A stretch of DNA of 64,000 nt. It comes from Pyrus communis (lineage: Eukaryota > Streptophyta > Magnoliopsida > Rosales > Rosaceae). Position 1 is the first letter of the stretch. Each line of letters begins with the position of its first letter. Shown here piece after piece: positions 22,911 to 35,955 of this stretch. Location: the NCBI RefSeq assembly GCF_963583255.1, contig NC_084803.1, forward strand, positions 5,997,238-6,061,237, in the 5' to 3' direction. The translations under genes and the position numbers were made by a program. Below the pieces are notes generated by a model. It searched no databases. It saw nothing but the letters and a program-made list of their open reading frames with translations, and was not told the origin of the DNA.

Positions 22911-24213
22911 ATGGGGTTCCTTCCCTTGAGAATATTTGCATTTTTTACTGTGAGTAAACTGTGTAAAATTTGAATTTTCCCAATGAATTTTTATGAATCT
23001 TATAGGTACACATATAAACATATCTGATTTTTTTTTTACCTCATGCTAACGAGAATCTTAACTATTTTTCAGCTCAGACTGGTGTCAACGGCAAGCCATG
23101 ATACTTCTTTACTGCCACCTCAACTTCACTACTGGAACTCCATCCTGCCGGACACACCAATGCCAAAAGCTCTCAATCAACTTGTCAAACCAGGTTTTAA
23201 CTTACAACTCTGACTCAAAGAGCTTTTCCCATCCCATCATTTTATTGACACGATACGTGGTTAAAACTTAAAACCAAACAATAGGAATAATTATGAGTTA
23301 TTTTTGTCATTTCAACATAAATATCCTGCAATCTTCCTTGATGAAAAAAAATATTTATATAAAAACTAGAAGATGGGGTTATGATTATTTTGAGGTGCTT
23401 ATAAGATTTTCCTTCTAACAATTGTGATCTGAAGAGTTTCGCTTTTTCTCCATTTATGTTGATAATTCTGCAGACCACACTGGTGTTGGCAAGGAAGACT
23501 TGTCTTTTTCAGCCAAGATTATGCCCGAAACTGCTGGTGGCGTATTTTTGTAAATTACGATGGAGGTGGAGACATTAGTCAAGTAATTAATTTCTTCTTG
23601 GAGAAGGACATGCATTCTGGAAATGCAAAGAAATATCGCTTAGCTAAAAATTCGACTAGAGCTATTTTCCTGTCCCGCAAAACTGCAGAGTCGATCCCCT
23701 TCTCTTCTCACAAAATGCCAGAAATTCTCAACCAATTTTCATTGAAATCAGGGTCTGTGGAAGCGATGAAAATTAATGAAACCGTTCAGGAATGCGAAAG
23801 TCAGGCCGTTAAGGGAGAAGAAAAACAATGTGCCACTTCTTTAGAGTCGATGATTGACTATGCCACTTCCAAGCTCGGAAGAGGTGGAAAAAGGGGTGCA
23901 GAATTGCACAATAATTTCCCTTGGAATGAAGAACTTTTCTGCAGTCGACAAGAGCAAAGTCATTGTGTGCCACAAGTTAAGCTACCCATATGCTGTCTTC
24001 TACTGCCATTCATTTCGAAGGATTAGGGCTTATATGGTGCCTCTACAAGGATCTGACGGGACGACTGCGAAAGTAGTTGCTATCTGCCATGCAGACACAT
24101 CTAGATGGAACCCAAAAATCTTACAAGGTTTGAAAGTTGAACCAGGAACCGTTCCCGTTTGCCATTTTCTTTCTGACGGCGATATTGTCTGGGTTTCGAA
24201 ACAGAAACTTTAG
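22911..24213 (+). pseudogene. RD22-like BURP pseudogene C
   Basis: Exon 1 (22911-22949, MGFLPLRIFAFFT) and exon 2 (23073-23193, with LPPQLHYWNSILP) are intact with GT..AG introns. Exon 3 (23474 on) starts DHTGVGKEDLSF, lacks the long Gly/Lys repeat of genes A and B, and hits TAA near 23553. The BURP domain then continues in another frame (FFLEKDM, AESIPFSSHKMPEILNQFS, CATSLESM) until about 23880. A second shift plus small loss leads to VCHKLSYPYAVFYCH...CHADTS.WNPK...CHFLSDGDIVW and the stop at 24213. The CH signature is still readable, so inactivation is fairly recent. Confidence 0.87.
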
Positions 24214-26354
24214 CTACCTGGCATGATCACTTGCCAAAGAGCTTCCCTGTAAAATGAATTCAATAAGAGCAGTTGCACCCCGTTCTGTATGGTAAAAAAA
24301 TCCCATAATTACTAATGGGATGTTACTTTCATCCCATTATCAATAACTTGAATGAAAACGATTGATCTCTATCAATAAACTTGCTAAGACCTGAATCATA
24401 AAGTACTTGCTACCGGTGCCATAAACTCTGCATTTGAAAAACTCTTCCTTCTTTATTCGTTATTGTATGTGTAATACATATATGATCAGATTTGTATATG
24501 TATAGTTAACCTGGTTCCTCATGTGGAACTCCAGGTTGAGGAGTTACAAGGGAGGTCTACAAGTTTGCAAAAGTGAACCACACTATCACACTGAGGATTT
24601 GTTTGAGAATGATTTTGTTTGCAATATAGAAGAAGTATTTACAAATTTGCTAAAGTGAACCGCAACAGTCAATAACATGACTAAAGTTTCTTTTATAATC
24701 GTTTCGCTTTTTTTTTTTAGTTTTCCCCTCTATTACTTGCAATATGAGAAAAATATATATGAAAAGAAACAAGGGTGAAGAAGTGAAGGAAACCTGATAT
24801 AATGCATGTAGAAGAAAAATACAAGGAATGATACATAATAAAAATAAAAAATTATTTTAAGTTATTTTCACTTTCAAGATTTTATTTTCATTCATTGTTC
24901 TTTAGGGTTAGTCCGTTTTGGTGCCCAAATAGCCTAGGGTTATAAATGGCATTTTCAAAATGTAGGATGACTGATCATCGCTCAATAGGAAAGGTCGATA
25001 GTTGGATAAAAAATTAATGGATCTTAATTGATAAGCAAAATCACGATGACTACGCATATTATTGAATCCGTAAGTGGTCTTATATGTAATCATATGCAAG
25101 ATGACTTTTATAGAATACTAATTTAACAAATAATATTATTTACACTAAAAAAAATATGATATATTAAGTTTCATAATAAGTTAGTAATAACGTAATTATA
25201 TAGAGTACTTGTTTTCGTTGGAAATAAGAAGCTCGATGTATCGGGAAGGACTCAATTGACTAGTCACTACATTAATGTTTAGTTTGAAACGATTAAAGTT
25301 GCAAGTAGTAAAGATTGCCCCATTCCTTAGGAAAAGATATAATGTTTGTTTTTTTGGTCAAACGATAGATTTTGTTAGATTAACCATCAACAGGGTTCGA
25401 ACCCACGCCGTTATACAAGGGCTCAACACCTTTTTACTACTATAATAAAAGGTCACTTGCAACATAATTTTTGTGTGCGGTGGTAACAATATATATACTA
25501 CACAATTTCTAAAGAGTACTTGATAAGTTTGCATTAATTTTAAGTATTAACAAATAAAACACGTAATTCAATATTAATATATTATAAACCTGTATGAAAG
25601 TGGTTTAAAAATAATCTAAAGCGTTTTCAGCTCCCAATAAACGTTTTTAAATGGCAAGAAAGTTCAAAATTTTTTTGTTTAAAAAATCACTTAAATTGTT
25701 TTATTTTAAAAGTAAAATTTTTATTAAAATTTTTAAAATGCTCTAATTAAAAAGCTTAACACTTTTACGTAAACTGATCCTATAATACCACCTAAGAGAG
25801 TTACAGGGACCTTAAAATTTTATCAACTATCTCTCATTGAATTAACTTAAAGTACAAATCAATGACCAGTCCAAGTTATACACCTCTTTGTTTTCAGAGT
25901 TTGCACGCATTCACACACTCACATGTATATCCTATCTTATAACAATTTTTGTCACAAATGATACACATCAAATCAAGATGATCATTAAAATTAAAAATTA
26001 TCAATGTAGTCATTAAATAAAAATGATATGGATCAATATCATCCATATCTAGAGACTACACTGAATTCAAGCACCTTTGTTTAAAAAATACATTAATTGA
26101 TTTTTGATTAAATTAAAACCATCTTAATTAGATGTGTCGAGACATCTTGCGATAAAAAACCAACTCATATTGTTTCTTGTTCACTCTCATGCACCTGCAT
26201 TGTCTTGAGTCCCTACATGGCCGGCACGTCCTAATCGATATCAATGAAATTAAGTGAGTGAGCCTGGGGCAGTTGAAGTAATTGAGTAGTCGACAATGCT
26301 GGTGGAGTGTTACTTATGGACCCATCAACTTTTAGTACATTGTACATTTTCCTC
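24214..26354. repeat. Spacer between BURP C and BURP B (duplicate of 4641-11813)
   Basis: After the C 3' flank, sequence from about 24476 matches 4641-4867 and then 9172-11813, without the CACTA (joined near 24702) and without the Harbinger-like element (single TTA at 25847-25849). It also carries the CATAT site occupied at 4640 in the other copy. No gene is seen. Confidence 0.85.
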
Positions 26355-26360
26355 TATAAA
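26355..26360 (+). promoter_or_regulatory. TATA box of BURP gene B
   Basis: TATAAA about 96 bp before the ATG, as in gene A. CACCTG (26192-26197) and an ACGT core (26226-26229) lie upstream. Confidence 0.55.
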
Positions 26361-26455
26361 TGTGGAATGTATTTGCTCTTGTTACCACATTCACTAGCTC
26401 TGAGTTACTTTCTTTCTTCATCCATTAGCTTTCTGTTCCAATAGTTTCAGTCTCA

Positions 26456-28447
26456 ATGGGGTTCTTTCTCCCTCACATCCTTGCTTTTCTAACTGTAAGC
26501 TTTCTAATTTTAATATATTACTTTTTGATTTCAGTTGATTTGCGTTTGCTTCCGTGCTGATGAGGGTTCAAATATTGTTAATTTGCAGCTCACACTGGTG
26601 GCATGCCATGCTGCTCTACCACCTCAACTTTACTGGAACTCTGTCTTGCCAAACTCAAAAATGCCAAAAGCTATCAGTGAACTTCTCCAGCCTGCAGGTT
26701 AGTATTAGAGTCTCAGAGAAGCTCAGATATCGTGTATTCCTTAGACAATAATTCAATTTAGACATACAAAATTAACATCACTACTGACACTCTCACTGAC
26801 GAGTTTAACCATCGTATACATGTAAGAAATCCATCTAAATATTCTCTAAAAGTGATATAATCCATTGCAATAGCAACAATTTAGTATTATAAAAGATGAA
26901 GGGATGGAATAGCTTAAATGTTCTCATTGATCATTGGATTGTGGTCTTGGTATACATGTACTTATTTTCTCACATGTGCAAAAAAAAGCCAAAATATAAT
27001 AAGTCAATTTCAAAACAATCGGTCAACTTTTTATAAACTTTTCTCTTGTGTAATTAACTGAAATTTCTAAAACCAAGTGGTTGATGCGTTCTTGATACCT
27101 TCAATAATTTGACTTCACAATTGTGCATATCTGCCGATAAACTTAATGGCACTTAGCTATATGATCTTATGTTGTTAGAAAATATAATTTGACTTCACAA
27201 TTATGAATATGTGCCGACAAACTTGACTGCACTTTTAGTTTTAGATATATGATCTTAACAGCGAATCCCCATATTTTCTATATATGATCCAAATATTCTC
27301 ACAAATTTTAGCTTAATAATTTTGATGTTCTACCTCTTCTCACTTGCTCTCTATTTATGTTTGCTAATTTGCAGATTTCACAGAAGATAAGAGCACCTCT
27401 GTTGTAGTAGGAAAGGGTGGTGTCAACGTTGATGCTGGAAAAGGAAAGCCCGGAGGCACCCATGTCGATGTTGGGAAGGGTACTGGAGTGCATGTGGACG
27501 CTGGAAAGGGAAAGCCTGGAGGCACCAATGTAAACGTCGGGAAGGGCGGAGTGCACGTGGAAGCCGGAAAAGGAAAGCCAGGCGGTGGCACTAACGTGAC
27601 CGTAGGAGGCAAAGGCGGTGTTGGGGTGAACGCCGGGAAGGGAACCAACGTTGGTGTTGGCAAAGGAGGAGTGTCCGTAAACACAGGGCCCAAGGGAAAG
27701 CCCGTGTATGTTGGAGTAACACCAGGAAAAAGCCCTTTTTCATACTTGTATGCAGCCACGGAAACCCAACTCCATCAAGACCCAAACGTCGCTATTTTCT
27801 TCTTGGAGAAAGACATGCGTCCTGGAAAAACAATGAAATTGCACTTCACCACGAATTCAAACACGCAAACCTTCGTGCCGCGCGAAACTGCGGAATCCAT
27901 CCCATTTTCGTCGAACAAGCTGCCAGAAATCTTCAACCAATTTTCAGTGAAATCGGGTTCTGTGGAAGCGGATATAATCAAGGGTACGATTCAAGAGTGC
28001 GAGAATCCAGCCATTAGAGGAGAGGAGAAATATTGTGCTACCTCTTTGGAGTCCATGATTGACTTCAGCACTTCCAAGCTTGGAGGAGGAAATGTTCGAG
28101 CAATTTCGACAGAAGCCGGGAAAGGAGCCACTTTGCAGAAGTACACAATAGCTTCTGGAGTGAAGAAGTTGGCAGCGGATAAGTCCGTCGTGTGTCACAA
28201 GCAGAACTATCCCTATGCTGTTTTTTACTGCCATGCAACAAAAACAACCAGAGCTTATGTGGTGCCCCTGAAAGGTGCTGATGGGGTGAATGTTAAAGCA
28301 GTAGCAGTCTGCCACACAGACACATCAGATTGGAACCCTAAACATTTGTCCTTCCAAGTCCTCAAAATCAAGCCGGGAACTGTTCCGGTCTGCCATTTCC
28401 TTCCCAGTGATCATGTTGTCTGGGTTCCAAACCAGAAATCTACATGA
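26456..28447 (+). CDS. RD22: RD22-like BURP-domain protein (gene B), intact, 3 exons
   Basis: Exons are 26456-26494, 26589-26697 and 27375-28447, with the same exon and intron lengths as gene A, encoding about 406 aa. The signal peptide starts MGFFLPHILAFLT. The Gly/Lys repeat region and the BURP domain with CH-X10-CH-X25-CH-X25-CH-X8-W are complete. It differs from gene A at about a dozen residues, half of them packed into the linker between repeat and BURP domain (PKGKPVYVGVTPGKSPFSYL). Introns and promoter are almost identical, pointing to recent duplication. The likely product is a secreted, wall-associated, stress-responsive protein; this is family inference. Confidence 0.95.
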
Positions 28448-29427
28448 TTTGACTGATCAAACCAGAAATCTACGTATGATGATGTCAGCAGTTTGAAATT
28501 AAATCGACTGTCGATCACTTCTTATTGTCACTATGTATTTCAACCTACATATAAACTCATAAATGAAAGCATGCTATCGTGTGGACTTGTACAGAAAGCA
28601 TGCTATAGTGGACGTGCTCTACAACATTCAGTAATAGTTATATATGCTTTGACTCTGTGGTGCCATCTGTCCATTGGTTCAGTATTGAATTGTGGTGCTA
28701 CTATATGCATGATACACAGGTTACATCTCTTTTGTCTTAGGAGAGGAGGGTGTTGAGTATGTATGGAGTGTGAATCACATGTTAGATATTTAATGAATTT
28801 TGTATGTGCTTATAAGGAAGTGTAATCTCAATTTCTTTACGATCTAATCAAAGCAAGAGAATGCCAAGAAGCTAAAATCCTAAACCAAGGGGACACCTCA
28901 TAACATCGGGCTGCTCTGTTTTCAGACTATGTTGGCTTGCCTGGTTACAGCTTCTCAAATTAATGTACATGTTGGCATCCAAGTTTGTCTCACTTTTTTT
29001 TTTCTCCTAACTTTATGGGGTTGTTTGACTTGTTTTGTAGGTTTAGACCTTTAGCTTTGGTTTTAGGGGAGTTAGGTTTCATGTCCCCCCCTTTTTCTTT
29101 ATTTCATTCTCGTTTTGTGTTTCTAGAAGGGTAAAGTTTATGTCCCCTCTTCTTTTTTGTGTATTCCTTTTTATTGTCTTTGTTTTTGAAGGGTAAGGTT
29201 TATATGTACAACCTCAGATTGGCTTCAAGAACTCATTTCCACAACCAATCGTCCTTGTGATTTACACAGGTTTTCACTTTCGCATGAGAAGAAAATGAGG
29301 CAACAACCACGGAACAAGCTTGGTTGTTGCTAGCCTAGTGATTGCTAAATACGTGATAAAAAGTTAAAAAATCGCACCAAAAAGTAAAAAATTATGACAT
29401 ACTGTTTGTCACGCTTGTAGGAATAGC
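28448..29427. other. 3' flank of BURP gene B, no gene seen
   Basis: Collinear with 13907-14924. It ends in ATAGC (29423-29427), the left target duplication of the following Copia element. Confidence 0.7.
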
Positions 29428-29820
29428 TGTTGAATTATAAGTATTTGAGCTGAAAAGTTTTTAGAATAAGTTTGTGTTTAAATTGGTGTATTCACTTGTG
29501 CAAAATGAGGCAAAGTGTAAATGTCTAGTTTTGTAAAAAGGGCCATGAGTGTCATGTGTTGTTAGATCCATGAAATTAGAAAGATGTGTGTCTAGGATGA
29601 AATGTAGAGGTTTATGTGGTCCCAAGTTAAGGACCTTCAGTTAATGTAAAGCACGTTAGTGCTCCTTTTCTGAATAGAAGAGAATTATTCCTCTGCAAAC
29701 TTTCTGCAGAGTAGAAGAACACAAAAACCATTCGTTTCCTTTAGTCTTTTGTTCATCGTTTGTTCTTTCTGTTCAGCTCCATATACATCAAAATACTCTT
29801 TGATTCCAGAAACACTAACA
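29428..29820 (+). repeat. 5' LTR
   Basis: 393 bp, followed immediately by the tRNA-Met primer-binding site. Confidence 0.95.
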
Positions 29821-29933
29821 TGGTATCAGAGCCTAGTTGGATTTAACAATCTGGGCGTAAATCTGTGAAGTTATCGAGCTCAATCGAAGCTCTCTTGAAA
29901 ACTCTGTGAAGGTTGTCGATTCAGATCAAAACT

Positions 29934-32900
29934 ATGTCTGGATCTGGAGGCTCGGAAGTGAGGACTCCAATCTTCTCCGGTGAGAACTACGAGTTCTGGA
30001 GAATCAAAATGGTGACAATCTTCAAATCACATGGGTTGTGGAATCTGGTGGAGAAAGGAGTTAAAACGTCTGATTCGAAGAAGAAGAAGAAGTCTGAAGG
30101 ATCGTCGGAGGATGATGGAGATGAAGAAATGTCAGCTGTGTTGATGCAAGACGCAAAGGCTTTGGGAATCATACAGAATGCAGTCTCGGATCAAATCTTC
30201 CCTCGAATCGCCAATGCCGAGTCAGCGAAGATGGCATGGGATTTGTTGTATGGAGAGTATCATGGTGGTGATCAGGTACGATCTGTGAAATTGCAGAATC
30301 TTAGAAGAGAATTTGAATATGCTAGGATGCGAGATGATGAGTCTTTGTCTAGCTATCTTACACGGTTGAATGATCTAATCAATCAGATGAGAACATTTGG
30401 TGAATCTTTGTCGAATGAGAGACTAGTGCAGAAGGTCCTGATTAGTCTTAGCAAACCTTATGATTCTATCTGTTTGGTTATAGAAAATACAAAGTGTCTA
30501 GAGACTGTAGAATTGCAGGAAGTAGTTGCAATCTTAAAGAGTCAAGAACAACGGTTCGATTTGCATATGGTTGATGCAAATGAGAGAGCATTCTCTTCAC
30601 TCTCTGTGAATCCAAAGGAGCAGAACAAGAGTGGTGGTCATTCGAGTTCATCTAGAACTCAGAGAAATTGGAATTCTAAAGGCAAGAAATGGGAATCAAA
30701 GCCCAAATTTCAGCAGAAATCTCCTCTGCACAATTATCAGAGTGCAAATGCATCTCAGTCAGTGGGTCAGGAGGTTGCAAAGCCTCAGTGCAAAGTGTGT
30801 TCTAAGTATCACTTTGGTGAGTGTAGATACAAAGGGAAACCAAAGTGTTTCAACTGTGATAAATTTGGGCATTGGGCTAGGGAGTGTAATGTAGGCAGGT
30901 CAGTGCAAAAGGCAAATAATGCAAGTCAACTGGAGATGACAGGAAATCTGTTTTATGCAAACAACACTGTCACAGAACCAAAGGTGAATGGAGAGTGGTA
31001 TATAGACAGTGGTTGTAGCAATCATATGACAGGAAATGTAGATTTGCTTGTTGAGGTTAGAACCAATGTAGCTGGTAAAGTCCAAATGCCAACTGGAGAT
31101 CTTGTGAATGTTGCAGGAATGGGATCTTTAGTTATTGATACAAATAAAGGGAGAAAATATGTTAGAGAAGTAATGTATCTTCCCGGGTTAAAGGAGAATT
31201 TACTCAGTGTTGGTCAGATGGATGAACATGGATACTTCTTGGTGTTTGGAGGTGGAATGTGCAATGTGTATGATGGTCCATCACTAGAATGTCTGATTAT
31301 GAGAGTGAAAAAGAAAGTGAATAGGTGTTATCCACTGACTTTGTTCTCTGAGAATCAAATGGTGCTGAAAGCGAGTGTTACTTACTCCACTGAGATTTGG
31401 CACAGGAGATTTGGACATTTACATTTTGGTGGTCTCAAACAATTGAGAGACAAGGAAATGGTACATGGTTTGCCACAGCTTGCAGATTACAATGGAGTCT
31501 GTGAAGGATGCCAATTTGGTAAACAGCACAGAGAAGAATTCCCTAGAAATCAAGTGTATAGAGTAACTGCTCCACTTGAATTGATTCATGTCGATTTGTG
31601 TGGACCTATGAAGACTGAGTCAATTGCTGGAAATAAGTATTTCATGCTGCTAATAGATGATTTTACCAGAATGGTTTGGGTCTATTTCTTGAGATATAAG
31701 TCAGATGCGTTCAACTGCTTTAAGAAATTCAAAGCTATGGCAGAATTACAAAGTGGTTTCAAGATTAAGACATTGAGAAGTGACAGAGGAGGGGAGTTCA
31801 AGTCTGCAGAATTTGATCAGTTCTGTGAAAAAGTAGGATTACAAAGACAGTTTACTCTTGCATATACTCCACAACAAAATGGAGTAGTGGAAAGGAAGAA
31901 CAGAACAGTGATTGAAATGGCGAAATCTATGTTGCATGAGAAGAGGATGCCATACTCTCTCTGGGCAGAAGCTGTGCATACATCTGTATATATTCTGAAT
32001 AGATGCCCCACAAAGGCTTTAAACAACATTACACCTTTTGAAGCTTATTCTGGTAGAAAGCCAGGAATAGCTCATCTGAGAGTATTTGGATCTCTGTGTT
32101 ATGTTCATGTTCCAAGTGAACAGAGACATAAACTTGAACCAAAAAGCCTAAAAGGAGTATTTGTGGGATATGCAACTTGTGAGAAGGGGTATAGGGTATT
32201 TGATCCATTATCTAAGAAGCTGTTCTTGTCAAGAGACATTGCATTTGATGAAGAAGCTGTCTGGAATTGGGAAGAGGACTCAGGGTCAACAGTTCTTAAT
32301 ACTGGAAGTTTCATGCACAGTGATATAAGCACAGAGAGTAATGACAGAATGGTGTTGTCCCCTACATCACCTATTCTATCTCAGTCTAGAAGAGCTCCTA
32401 ATAGTGAAGACTATGAATCTGAATCAAGGTCACCTATCTTAGGTGAATCTTCAAACATGTCAAATGTAATTGAAGGACAAAATCAAGCATTTGATAATAC
32501 ACCTTTGAAATGGAGGAATCTGAATGATGTATTGGCTCAATGTAATCTGTGTATCATGAATCCAGAGAAGTATGAGGATGCCAAACAAGATGAGTCTTGG
32601 TTAAAAGCTATGGAGGATGAGCTGTTTATGATTGAAAAGAATGGCACCTGGAAACTTGTTGACAGACCAACTGAAAAACCTGTTATAGGGGTCAAATGGG
32701 TCTACAAAACTAAGTTAAATCTTGATGGCTCAGTGTTGAAGAATAAAGCAAGGTTGGTTGCAAAAGGCTATGCACAAAAGCCTGGTTTGGACTACAATGA
32801 GACTTATGCACCGGTTGCTAGGTTGGATACCATTAGAACATTAATAGCTTTGGCTGCACAAAAGAGCTGGAAATTGTATCAGTTAGATGTGAAATCAGCT

Positions 32901-34112
32901 TTCTTGAATGGAGTTCTACAAGAAGAGGTCTATGTTGAGCAACCTGAAGGTTTTGTAGTGAAAGACAAGGAAGAAAAGGTGTACAAACTTCATAAGGCCC
33001 TCTATGGTTTAAAACAAGCTCCGAGAGCTTGGTATGGTGAGATTGACAGCTATTTCTCACAGTGTGGATTCAAGAAAAGCTTGAGTGAACAAACTCTGTA
33101 TATAAAAGCAAGGGGAGAAGATATTCTAATTGTGTCTATCTATGTAGATGATATTGTCTACACTGGTAATTGTAAATCAATGCTAGAAGAGTTCAAAGAA
33201 GATATGAAAATGAAGTATGAGATGACAGATTTAGGTCTCCTTCACCACTTCCTTGGGATGTGAGTGATACAAACAGATTCCAGCATCTTCATTAATCAGA
33301 AGAAGTATGCAAGCTCTTTACTGAGCAAATTTGGTTTAAATGAAGCAAAGACTGTCTCAACTCCTCTGGTAGCTACTGAGAAGATATCTAAAGATGATGG
33401 AAGTGGATCTGCAAGTGATGAATTGTATAGGAGCATTGTGGGAAGTCTCCTATATCTCACTGCTACAAGGCCGGATATAATGTATGCAGCTAGTTTGTTG
33501 GCCAGATACATGCATTGTCCTACCAACAAACACTATGGAACTGCAAAGAGAGTACTCAGATACATCAAGGGAACTCTGGACTATGGCTTAGAGTATGTGA
33601 AAGGAAGAAAAGCTTGCTTAATTGGCTTCTGTGATAGTGACTGGGGTGGTTCTTTGGAAGATAGCAAAAGCACATCAGGATATGCTTTCTCATTTGGCAG
33701 TGGTGTGTTTTCCTGGGCTTCAGTCAAGCAAAACTGTGTTGCACTCTCAACTGCAGAGGCTGAATACATAAGTGCATCAGAAGCAACTACACAAGCAATA
33801 TGGCTAAGGTTTGTTTTGGAAGATTTTGGAGAATTACAAACTGTAGCTACTCCCCTTCACTGCGACAACACATCTGCCATTGCTATCACAAAGAATTCTG
33901 TGTTCCATCAAAAGACAAAACACATTGATAAAAGGTATCACTTTATTAAGGATGCACTGCAAGAAGGAATCATTGATCTGGTATACTGTCCCACTGAAAA
34001 ACAGGTTGCAGATATCTTCACAAAACCTTTGTCTAAGGATCGGTTCAACTATCTTCGAGATATGCTTGGTGTGAAATCAGCTCAACACTTAAAGGGGAGT
34101 GTTGAATTATAA
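29934..34112 (+). pseudogene. Copia gag-pol polyprotein with a premature TGA
   Basis: I chose the start at 29934 ([14 protein letters not shown]) because it aligns with the start of the intact relative at 58870. Domains: Gag; zinc knuckle [14 protein letters not shown] near residue 304; protease IDSGCSNHM near 356; integrase HVDLCGP near 551, RSDRGGEF near 614 and [15 protein letters not shown] with YVDDI near 1070; RNase H with CDSDWGG. A TGA at 33261-33263 (GGA in the relative) cuts off the RT end and RNase H. The frame is otherwise open to TAA at 34110-34112, which lies inside the 3' LTR. Confidence 0.95.
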
Positions 34113-34492
34113 GTATTTGAGCTGAAAAGTTTTTAGAATAAGTTTGTGTTTAAATTGGTGTATTCACTTGTGCAAAATGAGGCAAAGTGTAAATGTCTAG
34201 TTTTGTAAAAAGGGCCATGAGTGCCATGTGTTGTTAGATCCATGAAATTAGAAAGATGTGTGTCTAGGATGAAATGTAGAGGTTTATGTGGTCCCAAGTT
34301 AAGGACCTTCAGTTAATGTAAAGCACGTTAGTGCTCCTTTTCTGAATAGAAGAGAATTATTCCTCTGCAAACTTTCTGCAGAGTAGAAGAACACAAAAAC
34401 CATTCGTTTCCTTTAGTCTTTTGTTCATCGTTTGTTCTTTCTGTTCAGCTCCATATACATCAAAATACTCTTTGATTCCAGAAACACTAACA
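34100..34492 (+). repeat. 3' LTR
   Basis: 393 bp, essentially identical to the 5' LTR. Its first 13 bp hold the last gag-pol codons and stop. Confidence 0.95.
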
Positions 34493-34497
34493 ATAGC

Positions 34498-34976
34498 TAC
34501 CCCAGAAACAATCACCTGGCTCCGTGGCTATTTCCCTTTTTTCTTGCAGTGTTCGCATGGAGCTCTTGTTTCTACTTTGTATAGTTTGAAGAATTCCATT
34601 TTGAATTTATTTGCCTTTGCTTAAAATGAAGTTGCGGTTTTTTGAAGAGTATTCTTCGGGATTTCTAAATCTATTTTTAACTTCGATTTTTCATGTTCAT
34701 ATGATAAAGTAATTGAGTGAAAAAAAAAAAAGAGAAGTTTTTAGTTAAAATGGTTTTTATGATTTATATAAATCCTTATTGGACAAACTCAAAAATTACT
34801 TCTACTAATTCTCATTATTAAGACAAAAGTGAGGAGTTATGTTAATCTCAAAGACTATTTTGGCTATAAAAAGTAGAATAAATTACGTTTTCCCTTAATG
34901 ATTTTGACTAGCTAGCTACCCAAAAATAACAATCATCGTATGAAAAGTTTGGCTAACATATCTTGTTGTCCATTTA
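34498..34976. other. Duplicated spacer upstream of BURP copy E
   Basis: Collinear with 14925-15415. No gene is seen. Confidence 0.6.
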
Positions 34977-35955
34977 TGTTGGTAAATCCGCGGACTTCAT
35001 TACTGTTGGCAAAGGGGTAGTTATCGTTCACAACCAAGTTGCAGATATTGCAACTAACTTTCAATATCTTTACCGGGATGATTCAACTGAAAGCAAAATG
35101 TTCGGCTACAAGCAAGATGCTGCTGAAAATCTAACACTTGAAGACCCAAGTACTTTTCCTCTTGCAAGACCGCGGAGTACATCCCCGTCGATTCAAGCAA
35201 ATTGGCAGAAATTCTTAACCAATTTTCAGATAAACCGGGGTCTTTGGAAGCCGACATAATGAAAGAAACCATCCAATATTGTGAAAGGGTGGCCATGAGA
35301 GCCGAAGAAAAATATTGTGCCACCTCTCTAGAGTCGATGATTGACTTCACCACCTCCAAGCTTGGAAGAAATAATATTAAAGAATCACGGCGGAGGTGGA
35401 AAAAGGAGCTGCCCGCTGCAGAATTACACAATAACCCCTGGAGTGAGAAAGCTGGCAGGCAACAAACGTATTGTGTGCCGTAAGAGTAATTCCATCTCTA
35501 GAAAAATGCGTTAGCACCAAGCTCATTTAATCTATTTAGAGAATAGTGATAGACCCTAATAAACAGTAGACCAAATGCATCTTCATCCCTAAAACTAAAT
35601 AGTCTAATCAATTTTATTAAAATATTATTAATTTTTATTATAAAATAATAATTTAATTTTAAATTTCTAACAGATCCCTTCTTCTTCTTCTTCCCACTTT
35701 TCTCAAAAGGGTCTCTCTGGACTCCTTCTCCTTTTTCTTCCCTAATTTTCCAACTATGTGGTCAAGCACAGTTTCACCACTTTTTCTTCCGTTCTTCTTT
35801 TTGTTCTCTTCAAACAACCAAAACCGTTCCTTTAACGCCTGTGAAACCGTTCCTTTAACGCCTGTGAAACCGTTCCTCTATAAAATGCAAACCCAGAACC
35901 CCCAATAAATCAATTCACTCTCCCACCGCAACTCTCTCTGCATTTCACTCCGTAC

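Larger units (their letters stand above)
29428..34492 (+). mobile_element. Full-length Ty1/copia element, one in-frame stop
   Basis: The 393-bp LTRs (29428-29820, 34100-34492) have TGTTG...TAACA ends and a target duplication ATAGC (29423-29427, 34493-34497). The paralog has a single ATAGC at 14920-14924. The primer-binding site TGGTATCAGAGCC (29821-29833) fits the plant initiator-Met tRNA 3' end, and the polypurine tract AAAGGGGAG is at 34091-34099. I see one LTR difference (T/C in GAGTG(T/C)CATG), so the insertion is young. The family also includes 58394-63432. Confidence 0.97.
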
